From Dermacentor variabilis (lineage: Eukaryota; Arthropoda; Arachnida; Ixodida; Ixodidae), in the NCBI RefSeq assembly GCF_050947875.1, contig NC_134576.1, positions 58,160,255-58,224,254 of the forward strand: a stretch of DNA of 64,000 nucleotides, given 5' to 3'. The notes under the pieces were generated by a model that saw only the letters and a program-made list of their open reading frames with translations, searched no databases and had not been told where the DNA came from. Shown piece after piece: positions 1 through 11,167 of this stretch (positions within the stretch are counted from its first letter, which is position 1; the number at the start of each line of letters is the position of its first letter). Both the position numbers and the translations under genes were made by a program.

Positions 1-1422
1 AACAAAAGCCCCTTCTCGTGCAGCAGGTGATCGGACCTGTTCGAAAATAGGTACGGGTACTGGGGGGCAGCATAGATGAGACTGTGCCCTCCGTCTCAAG
101 TGCTCCGAAAGGCCCTTCAATAAGCACTTTCGCTACGGGCAGACACACGTTATGAGCTTCCACGGCTTGCTTAATCCATGCGCACTCGCCCGTGAACATA
201 TCGGTTTCTACGTAAGAGGGGTGAACTACACCCATTGTAGCTGCGGAATCACGAAGCACTCGGCACTCTTTCCCTTTCACGAGGAGGTCTCGCATGTAAG
301 GCTCGAGAAGCTTCATGTTGTCGTCAGTGCCGCATAATGACAAAAACACGACTTTGGTTTTGTTTCTGGACACTGCGCCGAAAAGTGACCTGGCTTCTGG
401 CACCTATAACACGCGCGCTTGCCTCCTCTCGAACCGCTTTCTGCGTTCGGCTTCGGCTGCCGCCGTCTCCTTACGTTCGGTCGGACTGCTTTCACTCGCA
501 TCCGCACTATGTGTGTCCCCCCTTGCTCTCATGGGCGTGAACTTCGGCCTCTCAAACTTGGAGCCAAATTCACCCTTTTGACCATCTTTAGCTCCACGAG
601 CCCGACGCGTCACAAACTCCTCGGCTAGCTATGCTGCTTTAGCCACCGTACTAACGTCTGGCCTATCCAAGATCCAGTACCGCACGTTCTCAGGTAACCG
701 ACTATAAAACTGTTCCAGCCCGAAACACTGCAGAACTTTCTCGTGGTCACCAAACGCTTTCTCTTCTTTGAGCCACTCCTGCATGTTTGACATAAGCCTG
801 TAGGCAAACTCTGTATATGACCCACTTCTGCCTTTCTCATTTTCCCGAAACTTCCGACGGAACGCCTCCGCTGACAGCCAGCACTTCTTTAGAAGACTCG
901 ATTTCACTTGGTCGAAATCCTCTGCCTCCTCTCTCTTCAAGCGAGCGACTACGTCAGCCACCTCGCCGGGTAACAAAGTCAGCAAGCGCTGTGGCCACGT
1001 TTCCCGAGAGAACCCCTGCTTCTCGCACGTTCGCTCAAAGTTAACAGGAACAAACCAATGTCCTCTCCAAGCTTAAACGGCCGCATCAGGTCAGTCATTT
1101 TCAACGATACTCGTTCTCCTGCACCGTTTGCCTGACTTCCATTACGAGCGCGTTCCATCTCTACCTCGGGACGCTTCATTTGCAAAGCGTGTTGATGGTC
1201 GCGCTCGTCTTTCTCTTTTTGCTCTTTACGTTCGCGCTCCTGTCTTTTTGCAGTCTCCCTCTCCTCAATGGTCTCAAGGCATTCCGACAGCTCATCATCC
1301 TCAGCGTCTAACTCAAGAATAGCCCTTAGCAGTTCTGGTTTTCTGAGTTTGTCTGAGACATCTAGACCCAGCACTCTTGCAAGCTCGAGCAATTTCGGTT
1401 TGCGCAACGACTTCAAATCCAT
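1..1422 (-). pseudogene. Ty3/gypsy element A: gag and start of protease, broken
   Basis: Read leftwards, this is the Gag polyprotein of an LTR retrotransposon, the protein that would pack element RNA into particles. It starts at an ATG at 1420-1422 with a SAP-like lysine/leucine-rich segment (LRKPKLLELA), then a charged coiled-coil region, a SCAN/capsid-like segment (about 985-629), a basic linker and one CCHC zinc knuckle (CYRCQKPGHFSAQC, near 365-410). The frame is broken at least three times: a shift near 1050, a stop near 627 and a shift near 400. After the knuckle a protease-like stretch with an LRDSA motif continues to the left edge, so the rest of pol is outside the window. Ty3/gypsy assignment rests on the domain order and the upstream LTR and primer site; the exact clade is inferred. 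Confidence 0.8.
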
Positions 1423-1717
1423 GGCTGCTCTGAATGCTGCTTTCTCTACTGCCTACTACTGTCTTCCCGCAAACTAACCCGGCAGCAACGACAACCACAA
1501 TTACCAGCTCTGTTTCTGACACTAACAAAAGCCTGGCAAAACTCAGAAGAAGAAAGTCCCGCACTCACCAAACCTCGCAGCCAAGAATTCAGCGCTGTCG
1601 TTCCGCTGCAGGCAACCAGTCATCACACAGGGCTCGTTGCACTGCTCTCGGATGGTCGTTGTGCTGCTCAGCATGCAGTCGACTGCATATCTTCGCTGCT
1701 GGCCTCCGTTGTCGCGA
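1423..1717 (-). other. Untranslated leader of element A
   Basis: This stretch lies between the primer-binding site and the gag ATG. It holds no convincing reading frame in the element's direction and is best read as leader RNA. A short palindromic stretch containing GCAGTCGACTGC lies near 1675-1686. Confidence 0.5.
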
Positions 1718-1735
1718 TCTCACCGCTGGCAACCA
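1718..1735 (-). promoter_or_regulatory. Putative tRNA primer-binding site of element A
   Basis: Immediately inside the LTR and two bases from its end, the minus strand reads TGGTTGCCAGCGG. A TGG-starting sequence at this place is the expected complement of a tRNA 3' CCA end, used to prime minus-strand synthesis. The tRNA was not identified. Confidence 0.6.
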
Positions 1736-1737
1736 GT

Positions 1738-2324
1738 TGTTGCAAATGGGTCGCAAGCCCCAAGGAGAGCGTTGGCCTGGCGGCCTGGGGCACAGCTGGA
1801 AGTATACGAAGGTCCTGGCAAAGGATGAGTCGACTGCAAACAGAACAACTTGTTTATTCTAGAATCGCAAAAGAGCGGCCGGTCAGGTCGACCGAAGTGG
1901 AGAAACGGGAGACCACGTTACTCGACTGAATAAATCGAAGCTTCTCTCTTGGCGTCCGGGGGCAGCTGCTTTTACACTCTCGGAGTCGAGGGCAAGAAGG
2001 AACGGCTCGGAAGAGGCGCACCTGAGGGCGGCGCACGGACACGTTGTGACAAGAAGTGACGTATCCGCCGGGCCGGCGCCGGTCTGACCTCCTCGCTTCA
2101 CAGTTGGGGAGCTCCTCTCCCCGGCTGCCGCGCTTTGACAAGCGTGGGCACCAACATGCACACACACACACGAAGACACGTGGCATTGAAACATGCCTGG
2201 ACGCGCTTAGCAGGAGGTGTTAGGGCAGCGCTGAACTGGCCAAAATGTCTGCCGCTGTGAACGAAGCCCCGGCGTCCGTTGCATCCGCGCCGGCTATACC
2301 GCGCGTAAGAGGCGAAACGTAACA
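1738..2324 (-). repeat. 5' LTR of Ty3/gypsy element A
   Basis: On the minus strand the segment begins TGTTACG and ends TTGCAACA, i.e. TG...CA ends. A polyadenylation signal AATAAA lies at 1853-1858, and the primer-binding site follows two bases later. Its outer end falls abruptly inside the gag reading frame of element B (after residues DQKLSH), which fixes that boundary. The partner LTR is outside the window, so the termini are inferred from one copy plus context. Confidence 0.7.
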
Positions 2325-2480
2325 ATGGGAAAGTTTCTGGTCCGGACGCCACTGATTGACCTTGCCTAGGCGTTCGAACTGGTCCAGCCAGTCTTCGGCG
2401 TCTTCATACCTGTCACCGTGGAAGCTTGTGGAAACTAGATTGTTTTGAACAGTCGCCTGTGTTGGACTTGCAAGCGCCAT
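2325..2480 (-). pseudogene. Gag N-terminus of Ty3/gypsy element B, cut by element A
   Basis: A short minus-strand frame starts at an ATG (2478-2480) and runs about 52 residues, including FHGDRYEDAEDWLDQFERL, a Gag N-terminal motif of the kind found in tick Ty3/gypsy elements. The frame ends where the LTR of element A begins. The rest of B's gag and pol must lie beyond A, off the left edge. The 5' leader of B occupies 2481-2658. Confidence 0.65.
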
Positions 2481-2658
2481 TTCATGAGTCGATGAGGTCG
2501 CTGACAAAGTTCGTTGCAAGGGACTGAATTCCGGGCACAGACCTTGCAGGCGGCAGCTTGGGCGGTGCACAGGTGTCTCGACGCGTGGATGATGTCTTTA
2601 AGGGCTGTATGCAGGGCTACTCGCTGGAGTGGGCCTCTCATTCGGCGCTGATGCAATA

Positions 2659-2674
2659 CCCAGCACGTCCACCA
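2659..2674 (-). promoter_or_regulatory. Primer-binding site of element B
   Basis: The minus strand reads TGGTGGACGTGCTGGG, identical over 16 bases to the site just inside the 5' LTR of element C (25828-25843). Position and TGG start fit a tRNA primer complement. The shared sequence implies both elements use the same tRNA. Confidence 0.7.
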
Positions 2675-2675
2675 G

Positions 2676-2880
2676 TGTCACGGCTCACTTGAGACAAGAG
2701 CGGATAGCGCTATTTAATCTAGACAATTAGAACAAGCGTTCAGAATATTTAGGCTTCTTCTTCTAAAGCACCCTCGCTTGCACACACTAGGTCGTCGTCT
2801 TCGTCGTCATCGTGAGTGGGCACAGATGACGTCGCGGCAATATATCACTCCGCGCAAGTAACTCCGCCTCCCGCCCGAAA
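2676..2880 (-). repeat. 5' LTR of element B (outer end uncertain)
   Basis: Sequence directly outside the primer-binding site, ending on the minus strand in ...GTGACA. The outer end cannot be placed because no second copy is in the window; 2880 is an estimate based on a change in composition. Confidence 0.4.
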
Positions 2881-3185
2881 TTTCTGAGCTGAAAGTGCCT
2901 ACTGCCCTGCTTCAGGTATACTCCTCACCTCTAGCAAAAAACAGAATCCTGGCTGCGCCACCGCTTATTTACTATGTCGCATTGTCATTGCCCTTTCGAA
3001 CCATCATTAGGCCTCTAAAGAAAGCAATTTCGTAACACGGCTGCATTTTCCAAGCCGTACGCGATCGCTTATATATCCCTTTGTGCCTAAATGCCCAGGC
3101 ACATCGCTCGCTCAACATTTGAAAGCTGATCAGTGTCGATGTCTGCGTGCTTTCTCGCTACTCACGTGATTAGGCTGCTGTAAGT
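2881..3185. other. No gene or repeat recognised
   Basis: I see no coding signature, tandem repeat or transposon terminus here. Confidence 0.5.
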
Positions 3186-3371
3186 ATGCCTACGTGTTGC
3201 GCGGCTGTTGAGTGCTCGCACACGTTCTCGAACACATGCGATGGCGGTGCAGTGCACATCCCTGCTAGAGAAATATTTCTTTTCACAGCTTTCAGGGGTC
3301 AAGCGTGCATCGAACCGCAGCGGGAAAGTGGGACACGGAACAGCCTAACGCGTACAAAGCGTGTAAACTGA
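3186..3371 (+). pseudogene. Possible THAP-type zinc finger N-terminus (fragment)
   Basis: A 61-residue frame opens with MPTCCAAVECSHTF, which has the methionine-plus-CxxxxC spacing seen at the start of THAP DNA-binding domains. The remainder lacks the conserved tryptophan/proline and the distal CxxH pair, so if it is a THAP relic only the first half survives, or it is a first exon whose partner I cannot find. THAP domains occur in host regulators and in P-element-type transposases. A chance resemblance is possible. Confidence 0.3.
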
Positions 3372-3479
3372 ACTCGACGAACCTGCACAAGCTGCATTAA
3401 GTGAACACTGTCACTTACGCATGCGAGATACGCATGCCAAATCCTTTCTCCCGATGAATATAAGTGCTGCAGGCGTGTT

Positions 3480-4461
3480 GGGGCGCTATAACGTGAAACT
3501 ATTCCAAACGTTTCTATTCCAATTCAGCAAGAAGCCCTCCGCGATTGGTGAAAAACTTTTTGCACCACGCCCACTTCACCTGTCTGTCACGCGACGTCAC
3601 GAAAATCGCGATAGCTTCCATCTGATACGACGGGCACGCACTGATTATTCATGATTTCAGGGATATAAAGAAAAATAGGCATTTCTAATCGACGCCATTT
3701 CACCATTAGCCCTCGGCTGTTGGTCGAAAGTTTTCGGGCTGCACCCACTTCACCTGCCTGTCACGCGACGCCACGAAACCGCGAAAACTCACCGCGTCAA
3801 AGTGACGTGTACGCGTTGAAGATGCTATAATATGACGAACAAAACTAATTTTTTTCTGAATAGCCGTAGGCTGCCCCGTTCCGAAAGGAATAAACGATGG
3901 CTGCCGACGATCGCTCAGGCACTGGCTCCTTGCACCTGCCGGAGAGCGTGGGTTTATTTGCTTGTAATAAAATTTTTGCGTGGCCGTGTAACGTTTTCAA
4001 GCACTTTCTGAACGTTTACGACCTCGTTCTGCCAGCTCTTTTTTGCTCAAGATCCGTTTGAGCGTCATTCTCAAGGGTTCGTTGCATGCCGCCGCGATTG
4101 TCGACATAACACCCCTAAGCTAAGTAAGGGTAAGCGGACCAATCACAGACGCTGGAACCACTCTCTTTATCGGGCTATTGAATTTCAGTGCAGGGGCTCG
4201 GCCCCATCGAATCCCTCTCCACTTGAGCGTGCTCCTCGCCTCTTGTGAGCCAATTAGAGAAGACAAGCCGTTCAGGGTAAGCAATGTTGTTTGTTCTTCA
4301 AGCAAAGAAAAGTGACCTCCTATGAACGAGAAGAGCGTTTGATTGGTCTGTTGAGACAACCCTGCGGATGACCGCCCGACGCTTGCGTAAGCGGTTACGT
4401 AAATTTGACGTCAGGAGATTTGAATAAAAACATTTTGGAATAGTTTTACGTCATGGGGCCC
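3480..4461. mobile_element. Non-autonomous element with imperfect terminal inverted repeats
   Basis: The left end reads GGGGCGCTATAACGTGAAAC then TATTCC. The complement of the right end reads GGGCCCCATGACGTAAAAC then TATTCC, giving an imperfect inverted repeat of about 28 bases about 980 bp apart. Inside, a ~35 bp motif (CCCACTTCACCTGYCTGTCACGC followed by GACGYCACGAAA) occurs twice, at about 3560 and 3745. No transposase frame is present. This fits a MITE or fold-back element; no target duplication could be fixed. Confidence 0.5.
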
Positions 4462-5739
4462 TTGGAGCACGAAATGCAAGGGTAAGTTGTATTTAGAGGT
4501 GATATTCTCGAGCGATCGTTTCGGGTAGTACGTTATCTTCGAAGCATGTCGCGCGTCTCTACATCGGTGGATTCGATGAATATGCTTTCATATTCTGCGC
4601 CAGAAATGCTCTCAGCTTTAACCGCACGTGCTGCATTTGCCATGAAGGGAACCGCTAAGGCAAGCCATGGTGTAGACATGGACTACGTTTACAGTACCCA
4701 GACGCGAGTCGGACGAGCCAGAAATCGGGCTGGCCGAATACAACGTGACCGTGTTTAAATCAACTTGCTTGAGACGATTCTGGACAACGACGGCACGCAG
4801 GGTCGAGCCGTGATATCAGCGTGTTCGAAGTGGGCTTCAGGTTTTTTCAGCCATCTGCAACACCTGTTTCACGAGTCTTATAATTACGATGAGGTTGCAC
4901 AGGATAAAAGATGTCCATGCTTTGTTATCGTAACATTTAGGCTGCCTGCGCATAAATCGTAACGTCGCAGTGGTTCCGCGCAAGTCTCGGTGCTCGCTGG
5001 CACGATACGACCACGTTTACTTACATGCTTACAGCAAACGGGTCGGTATGAGTCAACCTACCTCATGCAGTCTGACTGACTCAGCCTACTGAGTAACTTA
5101 GCCGAACCGTCTAGCGTTTTGTTTGTAATACTAAATATATTAACACTCTAGGCGCATTTCTGCTTTCGTCGCCACTGTGACTAAGATGCTCTGCATTAAG
5201 TCCAAGGGCGATAACATCTTCACCGCCCGCCGTGTGCTGTATGTGCGAGTGAAAGCGCGGAGGATGGCTGACGATGGCGCCTCAATTTGCCGCTCGCGAG
5301 GGAGGAATTCGAGGGGGTAGGGGAAGGAAGCACGCCGTCTTCCGTCGAGCGCAAGGCATCGGGTGCAGGGGAGGGAGGGGGGAAGTGGGCGCTCTACTTC
5401 GGCAGCTGTGGGGTATGGTACTGCCGTGCGTTGTGTTTCCGCCGCCTATTTCGCGGTGAAGTGAGAGGCAGCACGAAGTTCAATTCGCTTGCTGAAGCGG
5501 CCGCACTTCTTCACCTTAGCGTTTTGACAACGAGTTTGGGCAGACATCGAGAGAAATGTGTTCATGTTTGCGTGGGCCCGTGACGTCGTGCTTGTTCATT
5601 TAGTTAGCAAGCGTATGTTTACAAGTTTAAACCAGAGATAAAACTGTTATCCTTACTTCGTATAGTTGTCTACTAATCTGCTATCGGAATCAATATATGG
5701 GATTTCTCGATGAAGTGCTATTTTATTTCTTATGATTAC
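4462..5739. other. Intergenic sequence with a G-rich tract
   Basis: No gene recognised. A short frame at 4546-4758 has no recognisable domain. The segment 5200-5600 is GC-rich and includes the G-tract listed separately. Confidence 0.4.
5361..5389 (+). other. Potential G-quadruplex tract
   Basis: Five runs of three or more guanines separated by loops of one to four bases (GGGTGCAGGGGAGGGAGGGG then GGAAGTGGG). This satisfies the usual four-run G-quadruplex pattern; whether it folds or acts is unknown. Confidence 0.45.
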
Positions 5740-7030
5740 TTATTTATTCACTAAAACATTTTTCTGTCCCCAGGGCATTACAGAAAATAGGGATGTACAA
5801 TAAAAATGAAGGCATACGTGTCCAACAATAACGTTTAAACATAATGTGTTGCTTACGGCTATTTTCATACTTGCATCGCCTGGAATAGTGGCGATGGAAG
5901 CACGCAGGCTGTTCCAATCCAGATTTGTTCTTGGAATAAAATAATTCTGGAACAACCTTTTCCACATGACGGTACACCAACTTTAAGTTTCTGAACTAAA
6001 CGGGATGATAGGTACCATGGCTGTGTTAAAACATTGAGTTAGAAGGTGGTTGAAATTAGATATCGCTTGAAAGAGATCCAATCGTGCACATTGACGACAG
6101 GATAATTGTTCAGGAAGATTAAGGGTAAAGTTATTAGACGTTACATTGGCGCAACGAGAATAATCAGACAGTATAAAATGAGAAGCACGGTTTTGAACAT
6201 CTTCATTGAGTTGTATTAGAGTAGTTTCAGAACGATCATAGATTGCAGAGACATACTGTAGTTTAGAGTCAAAAAGTGTTTTCAAGACATCTGGTTGACT
6301 CGGTACAGTTTTGAAGTTACGGCAGATACCCTAGGGCATGATTAGCTTTGGTAATCACGTATGCAATGTATACACTCCATGTATGGTTATTCGTGATATA
6401 AAGCCCAAGATACATGCAGCAGTCAACAGATTGTAGTCTGGTATCATTGAAGAAATAGGGAAGTGCATTAGTATTGGTGTTTAGACGACGAGATAGACGC
6501 ATAAATCTTATTCGCGTAATTCATATTCGAGGGTCAGTTATTACGGCACCAAAAAATTCTGTCAATGTCTCTTTGGTTTTCGCTGTAGGTTACACAATCT
6601 TCTGCAAATAATTAATTTGAAGGAAACTGAACTCCGTCTGGTAAGTCGTTCATAAAAATAAAGCAGGGGGCCAGGGACAAACCCTTTTGGAACTGGAGAT
6701 GTTATAGATTCCCAAGAGCAATAAGAATTGTTAGCTACTACGTACTGTGAACGAGCTTGTAGAAAGCTTTCCCAAGAAAGAACATTTTGGTGAACGAATA
6801 TTTATTAAGCTTTAGAAAAAAGTTTGACGTAAGAAACGGTGTCAGAAGCTTTATTGAGGCCGAGAAAAAGGCACTCAGTACCGGAACCAGAATCAACATC
6901 ATCAAATAAGTCGTTTGTAAAGAATAGTAGTTGGGTTTCGTTAACAAACATGTTTCTAAAACCATGTTGACAGTATTTTGATTTCAAAATGTTTCCACCA
7001 TATGAAACTAATGAGTCGTTCGAAGATCAT
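5740..7030 (-). pseudogene. CR1/L2-like LINE, reverse transcriptase remnant
   Basis: Read leftwards, fragments in several frames line up with a CR1/L2-group reverse transcriptase. They are QHGFR and the position of the first catalytic Asp (here LNKASD instead of a FSKAFD-type motif, near 6805-6987), a degraded PQGS block reading VPKGFVPGPLL near 6700, an FAEDC form of the FADD catalytic box near 6610, a YLGLYITNNHTW block near 6400, and the C-terminal VQNRASHFILSDYSR block near 6200. Endonuclease and the 5' half are missing, typical of 5' truncation. Numerous stops and frameshifts show it is long dead. A T-rich end near 5740 is probably the 3' terminus. Confidence 0.75.
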
Positions 7031-8120
7031 ACATGGAATGCTAAAAAGAGAGATTGGAGGATAAGTTCAGGGGATTCCCACCCCCGATTGTAGCACGACA
7101 AACTGATACGACCCGTTTCTGTGGGGTTGATATAAGCGCCCTCATAGAGTAACAACTTCAATAAGAGCGGAGACTCACATGGAGCCGAGCAGCCAAATAG
7201 ACTGTTGCGCCCCAAGCGGTGGATGTAATAACTGAACGCCACTTCTGGTTTCGATGTTGGCACGCGCAGTTTTAACGCTAGCCTTGTACGCGTTACGCCA
7301 GCTGCGAGGATCAGCTTGAAATTAGTTTTTGCTTCTGCTGCTCAACCGCGCACAGTCAAGACAAGTGCGTTTTAAATAGACAAGTGCTCCATAAAAAGCC
7401 TGCATCAACGCTTTCCCCTGGGCAACGTACAATTGCATTAAGTAAACGCAAAACACCTTTTGAAATGAGGACGTTCTTATTTTGCTCTATAAAAATGCTC
7501 GTACCAGGCTTTTTTATGCGTTCTCCCATTGTTATAGTAGCACAGCCTACAGCAATATTGTACATACGAATTTCCACCGGACGCAGTCGGTGACAAACCT
7601 AAAATGGAAGCATGTGTCAATCTACTATGCGCACCTTATAGCAGAACTGCAAGTAGAGGCTAAAGTAGTGAATAGGGGAGATTACGAACAAATTCATTTT
7701 GTCTTTACAAAAATGTCGTAAAAAACATCTGCCGCAACACAAACGCTGCAACTAATGATTTCGGAGCATTTACCTTTTCCGGAACTTTTTACTACTCTTG
7801 AAACGCACATATACACGGAAACTGAGCGTTTTCTATAAAATTTGGCCTCAACCTTCTCCATGAGACGCCACGTTTTTAGAGGCGGCCACGACACCAGCTC
7901 CCAACCAGATGTTCCCAGAATGTCTTTTACACGCACTCACTACAAATGCGTGGGTACAAAGCGTGTTTTCAGTTGTTCGGAAGACGGAATTATTGCTAAA
8001 AAAATTCTGGGTGTTCGTGCTCCTCCGCGTCATCCTTCTTCCGGGGTTCCACCAGCGCAAGCAACACGCTCCCATGTTATCCCTCTTGGCAATCTCGTCA
8101 CGCGCACACTCTCGTGCATT
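7031..8120. other. No recognised gene
   Basis: A minus-strand frame of 73 codons (7356-7577) and overlapping plus frames show no known domain. The sequence around it looks like ordinary intergenic or ancient repeat DNA. Confidence 0.4.
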
Positions 8121-8241
8121 GGTGGCACCTTAAAGATCCCCTGTTGGGCAAATTAATTCCACGTGCCCCACTACGGCGGGATCATAATGAAACCGTGGTT
8201 TTTGCTTGTAATTCCCTACAATTCAATTTAATTCAATCTCG
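8121..8241 (+). mobile_element. Ruka-like tRNA SINE, 3' half
   Basis: The segment matches the 3' body of the SINE seen complete at 9834-10048 and 25977-26185. It has a TTAAAGA..CCC block, then CCCCACTACGGCG, then CATAATGA and the GTGGTTTTTGC box, ending in an AT-rich tail (ATTCAATTTAATTC). The tRNA-like head is missing. No reading frame is expected. Confidence 0.65.
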
Positions 8242-9833
8242 TGGTGTTGTCGACAGGTGTGAGTGCCGAAAGAAGTTGAATGCTTGTGGGGGGAATCATA
8301 ACTGGTAGGGCAGAACTGACCTCGTAAGATTCCATCAAAACGCGAAGCTGCGGCACAACCGTTGACTTACCTTTGGGTAACTGCGTAACTGTGTCGTAGC
8401 TGCCAGCGTGCACTTAAATACCCGGAATGATTCATATATTATTGGCGCCCGTAGAGAGCATCACAAGCATTGCCCTGGCACAATGCAATGTACGCTAAGC
8501 TGTGCCACAGCGGCCTCACTTTTATTTCGTTAACTACGTCACAGTGACTGGTGAGGCCAGCGCGCCATAACCCGTTAGCGTAAAGCACTTTAAATGCAGC
8601 CTACGCGAGCAAACAGCATGTCCCGCCTTGGCGCCAAATACCACACGAGTGCTGCATGAAAAACCAGTAGGTACACGATAAGAATTAACGCAGAAACTCC
8701 TCTGGGAGTTGTCTAAGTACGCGTAAGCATTGTGCCACTTGCTCATCTCTACATAGCCCGGTGTCAGCATCAATTTCATGAAACTTCATCGGGCAAGTAC
8801 AACAAATGTCAGCATTGCGGCGGCACGAACTGGTGTTGACGGTGACGCAAGGTGCGTTGATAACGCAACCAAAGTGGAGCAGCTGGAGGCACCGCGTGCG
8901 CTGATGACGTTGTAATCAATATAAGCCGTTATCGCTCTGTGCGCCTTATTTATTCCTATCGAACCTTTATGAACAGTGGCCAAACGTACGCCGGCAGCGG
9001 CTGTGTATAAGGCACAGCGGCGCGGACCGTATCATGAAAGATATCTGCGTTGTGGAGGTAGGGCCCACTGCTAACAGCTCGACGCGCTAAGTTCTCACCG
9101 CAACGCGCTGCAGAGGGACGTGGGCGATGACATGGTGAAAGTTATCTGCGAAAGGGGTAGGGTGCGGCTTGTGCTGAGAGCTTCGTCAACTTCGTTCGCG
9201 TATAAACAGGCAGCATGAAGATAAAGTCGGTCGCTACTGCGGGCTTTAGTTTGAAAGCGATCGTCTTTCGGGATGGACGCGCGGACGCACGTATGAATAT
9301 TTTTCTAGTTGCGTTAGAGTACCAATGTGCCAGCAATTACAAGAACATGAGCAGAACCACCGTACTCTGAATTGCGCATCCAGCCTTGCTCGCTTAGGTG
9401 GCATGTCTATAGCGCCTGTCAAGCATGTCATTAGCTTGTCGGTAGGTAAGGGAAATATTTCTCAAAGTATAACTTTCTTGTCACGCAAAACATTTTTTTC
9501 GGTTTTAGCATGAAATAGGAAAAATAAAACACTGTTAATTTTATTTCACATATTTTGCGAAGCTCGCGTTAGCTAACCTCTCATGTGAACACTAGGCGTG
9601 ATGTCTTTACTGTTTCCAATTTTCGCCGAGCGTCTGCTCTCGTTGAATTTCTCTCTATATGGTGCAATGTAACATTCCCGGTGTAATTACCCCGGTAGGC
9701 GATACAACCACTGCGAAGCCGGCGAAGAATTACCATGGCCATAGTCAAATGCGCACTTTTCGCCGAGCCCCAGGTACTCATTATATCCCGATACAGATTC
9801 CGATAGTTGCCTGGTCGGTTTACTCGGACCTGC
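8242..9833. other. No recognised gene
   Basis: Short frames on both strands lack recognisable domains. A diverged ~100 bp direct duplication is visible around 9029-9160, where ATGAAAGATATCTGCG and GTGAAAGTTATCTGCG sit 100 bases apart, each followed by GGTAGGG. Confidence 0.4.
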
Positions 9834-10048
9834 CGTGGATGCTTAGTGACTATGGTGCTGGTCTACTAAGAAGGAGGTCGCAGCATTGAATTCTGGCCAC
9901 GGCGGCCGTATTTCCATGGGGGTAAAATGCGAAAACACCCTTGTACTTAGATTTTGGTGCACGTTAAAGAACCCCAGGTGGTAAAAATTATCCCGGAGTC
10001 CATCATAATCAAATGGTGGTTTTGGCACATAAAATCCCATAAACAATT
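9834..10048 (+). mobile_element. Ruka-like tRNA-derived SINE
   Basis: A near-full SINE. It has a tRNA-like head with a box A-like GCTTAGTGACTATGG (9841-9855) and a decayed box B (GCATTGAATTC, about 9885), then the ATTTCCATGGGGGTAAAATG block, AAAACACCC, TACTTAGATTTTGGTGCACG, TTAAAGAACCCCAGGTGG and a TGGTTTTGGCACATAAAATCC end. Such SINEs are transcribed by RNA polymerase III and mobilised by a partner LINE. Identification as the tick SINE Ruka is from memory of that family; the tRNA-derived architecture is visible here. Confidence 0.75.
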
Positions 10049-10939
10049 CGTCGACCCGGTCTTATGTAGCACAGGTTAGAGGGACTAAAATCGTAGATAT
10101 AAGTCGGCGTTTCGAACCTGCCTGGCAGTGGCAGCGCCTGCTAGAAATTTTTCAACGCCAATGCACTTTCCTCTTTTCCGACTCTGACGTCACCTTACTT
10201 TGACCGATGGAGGGAGCACTGATCAGCAGGCCACGTTTGTTGAGGGCTGCTTTGGCCGCGCCTATTTAGATCTGGTTTGGGCCAGTGTGGGGTGACACAA
10301 CGAACAAGAATGTGGAGAGATGCCTCGTGCGCGTGCTTTGCAGATTTTTTTTACACTTCGTGTGCGCTACTTGCGCACGATATCCAGATATTTTGTGGTT
10401 TGCTTGCTGTGCTAACTGTAAACCTTTGTGACTCGAAACTACTAGCAACAGAGCATATGTAAGTGCTGCGTGCCGAACTGCCATGGCAACTAGAACAACC
10501 GGACCAATGTCCGACTCATTTCCTTTCAAAATAACGGTGACCGTAGAGCCAAGTGGGTGGGAACGACTAATCCCTAGGTATGACACAGACATCTTTACGG
10601 TACTAAACCACCAAGGTTTGTCGTCGCAGTGTTTTTGCTATTCACTATTATTTTTTCTCGCGCGAGCGCACCTTCTGATGACTCCGGTTGCTGAACCGTG
10701 GCGTAACGACGTCGATATCACGATCCAGTTGCGCCCTCAAATTATTGTTTGGATGCTACTAGTAGCAGTATTTAAGGTCGCGAGATCACGAAAAATTATT
10801 GCGACGATGGAGACCCGCAAAGCCAGCCTGCACAGTCGTTAGCTGTTTGGTCTTAAACTTTCCATGGTGAGAATAAAAGAGTTCATAGGATCCGACTGCG
10901 CTGTTACCTGACGCGGCTAGAAATCTTTTGTTTCCAGCT
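10049..10939. other. Unassigned; one 119-codon open frame
   Basis: A plus-strand frame at 10483-10842 encodes 119 residues with no domain I recognise; its antisense is also open over 108 codons. This may be chance or an old repeat. No promoter or splice signal supports it. Confidence 0.25.
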
Positions 10940-11167
10940 TAGCTACTGTACAGGTTTATGATGTTTCACTTTGGTCACAACATAAAAAATTTCAATTCGG
11001 TTGATATCCTCAAAGAAGCAGATAAGTACAGATTGCAGTATGATTCCCTGATAGCGGACAGTGTTCGTTACACTTCGGAGGATGTTTGCAAAAGGCTTGT
11101 TAAGGCTCCATGTCCTGCAGTGCCTACGAACACAGAGTGACTCGTTAATGAGCAGAAACTAACTCTA

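Noticed and set aside
5274..5583. GC-rich open frames on the plus strand near 5.3 kb
   Set aside because: Two overlapping frames are open over the G-rich tract because of composition; neither encodes a recognisable domain.
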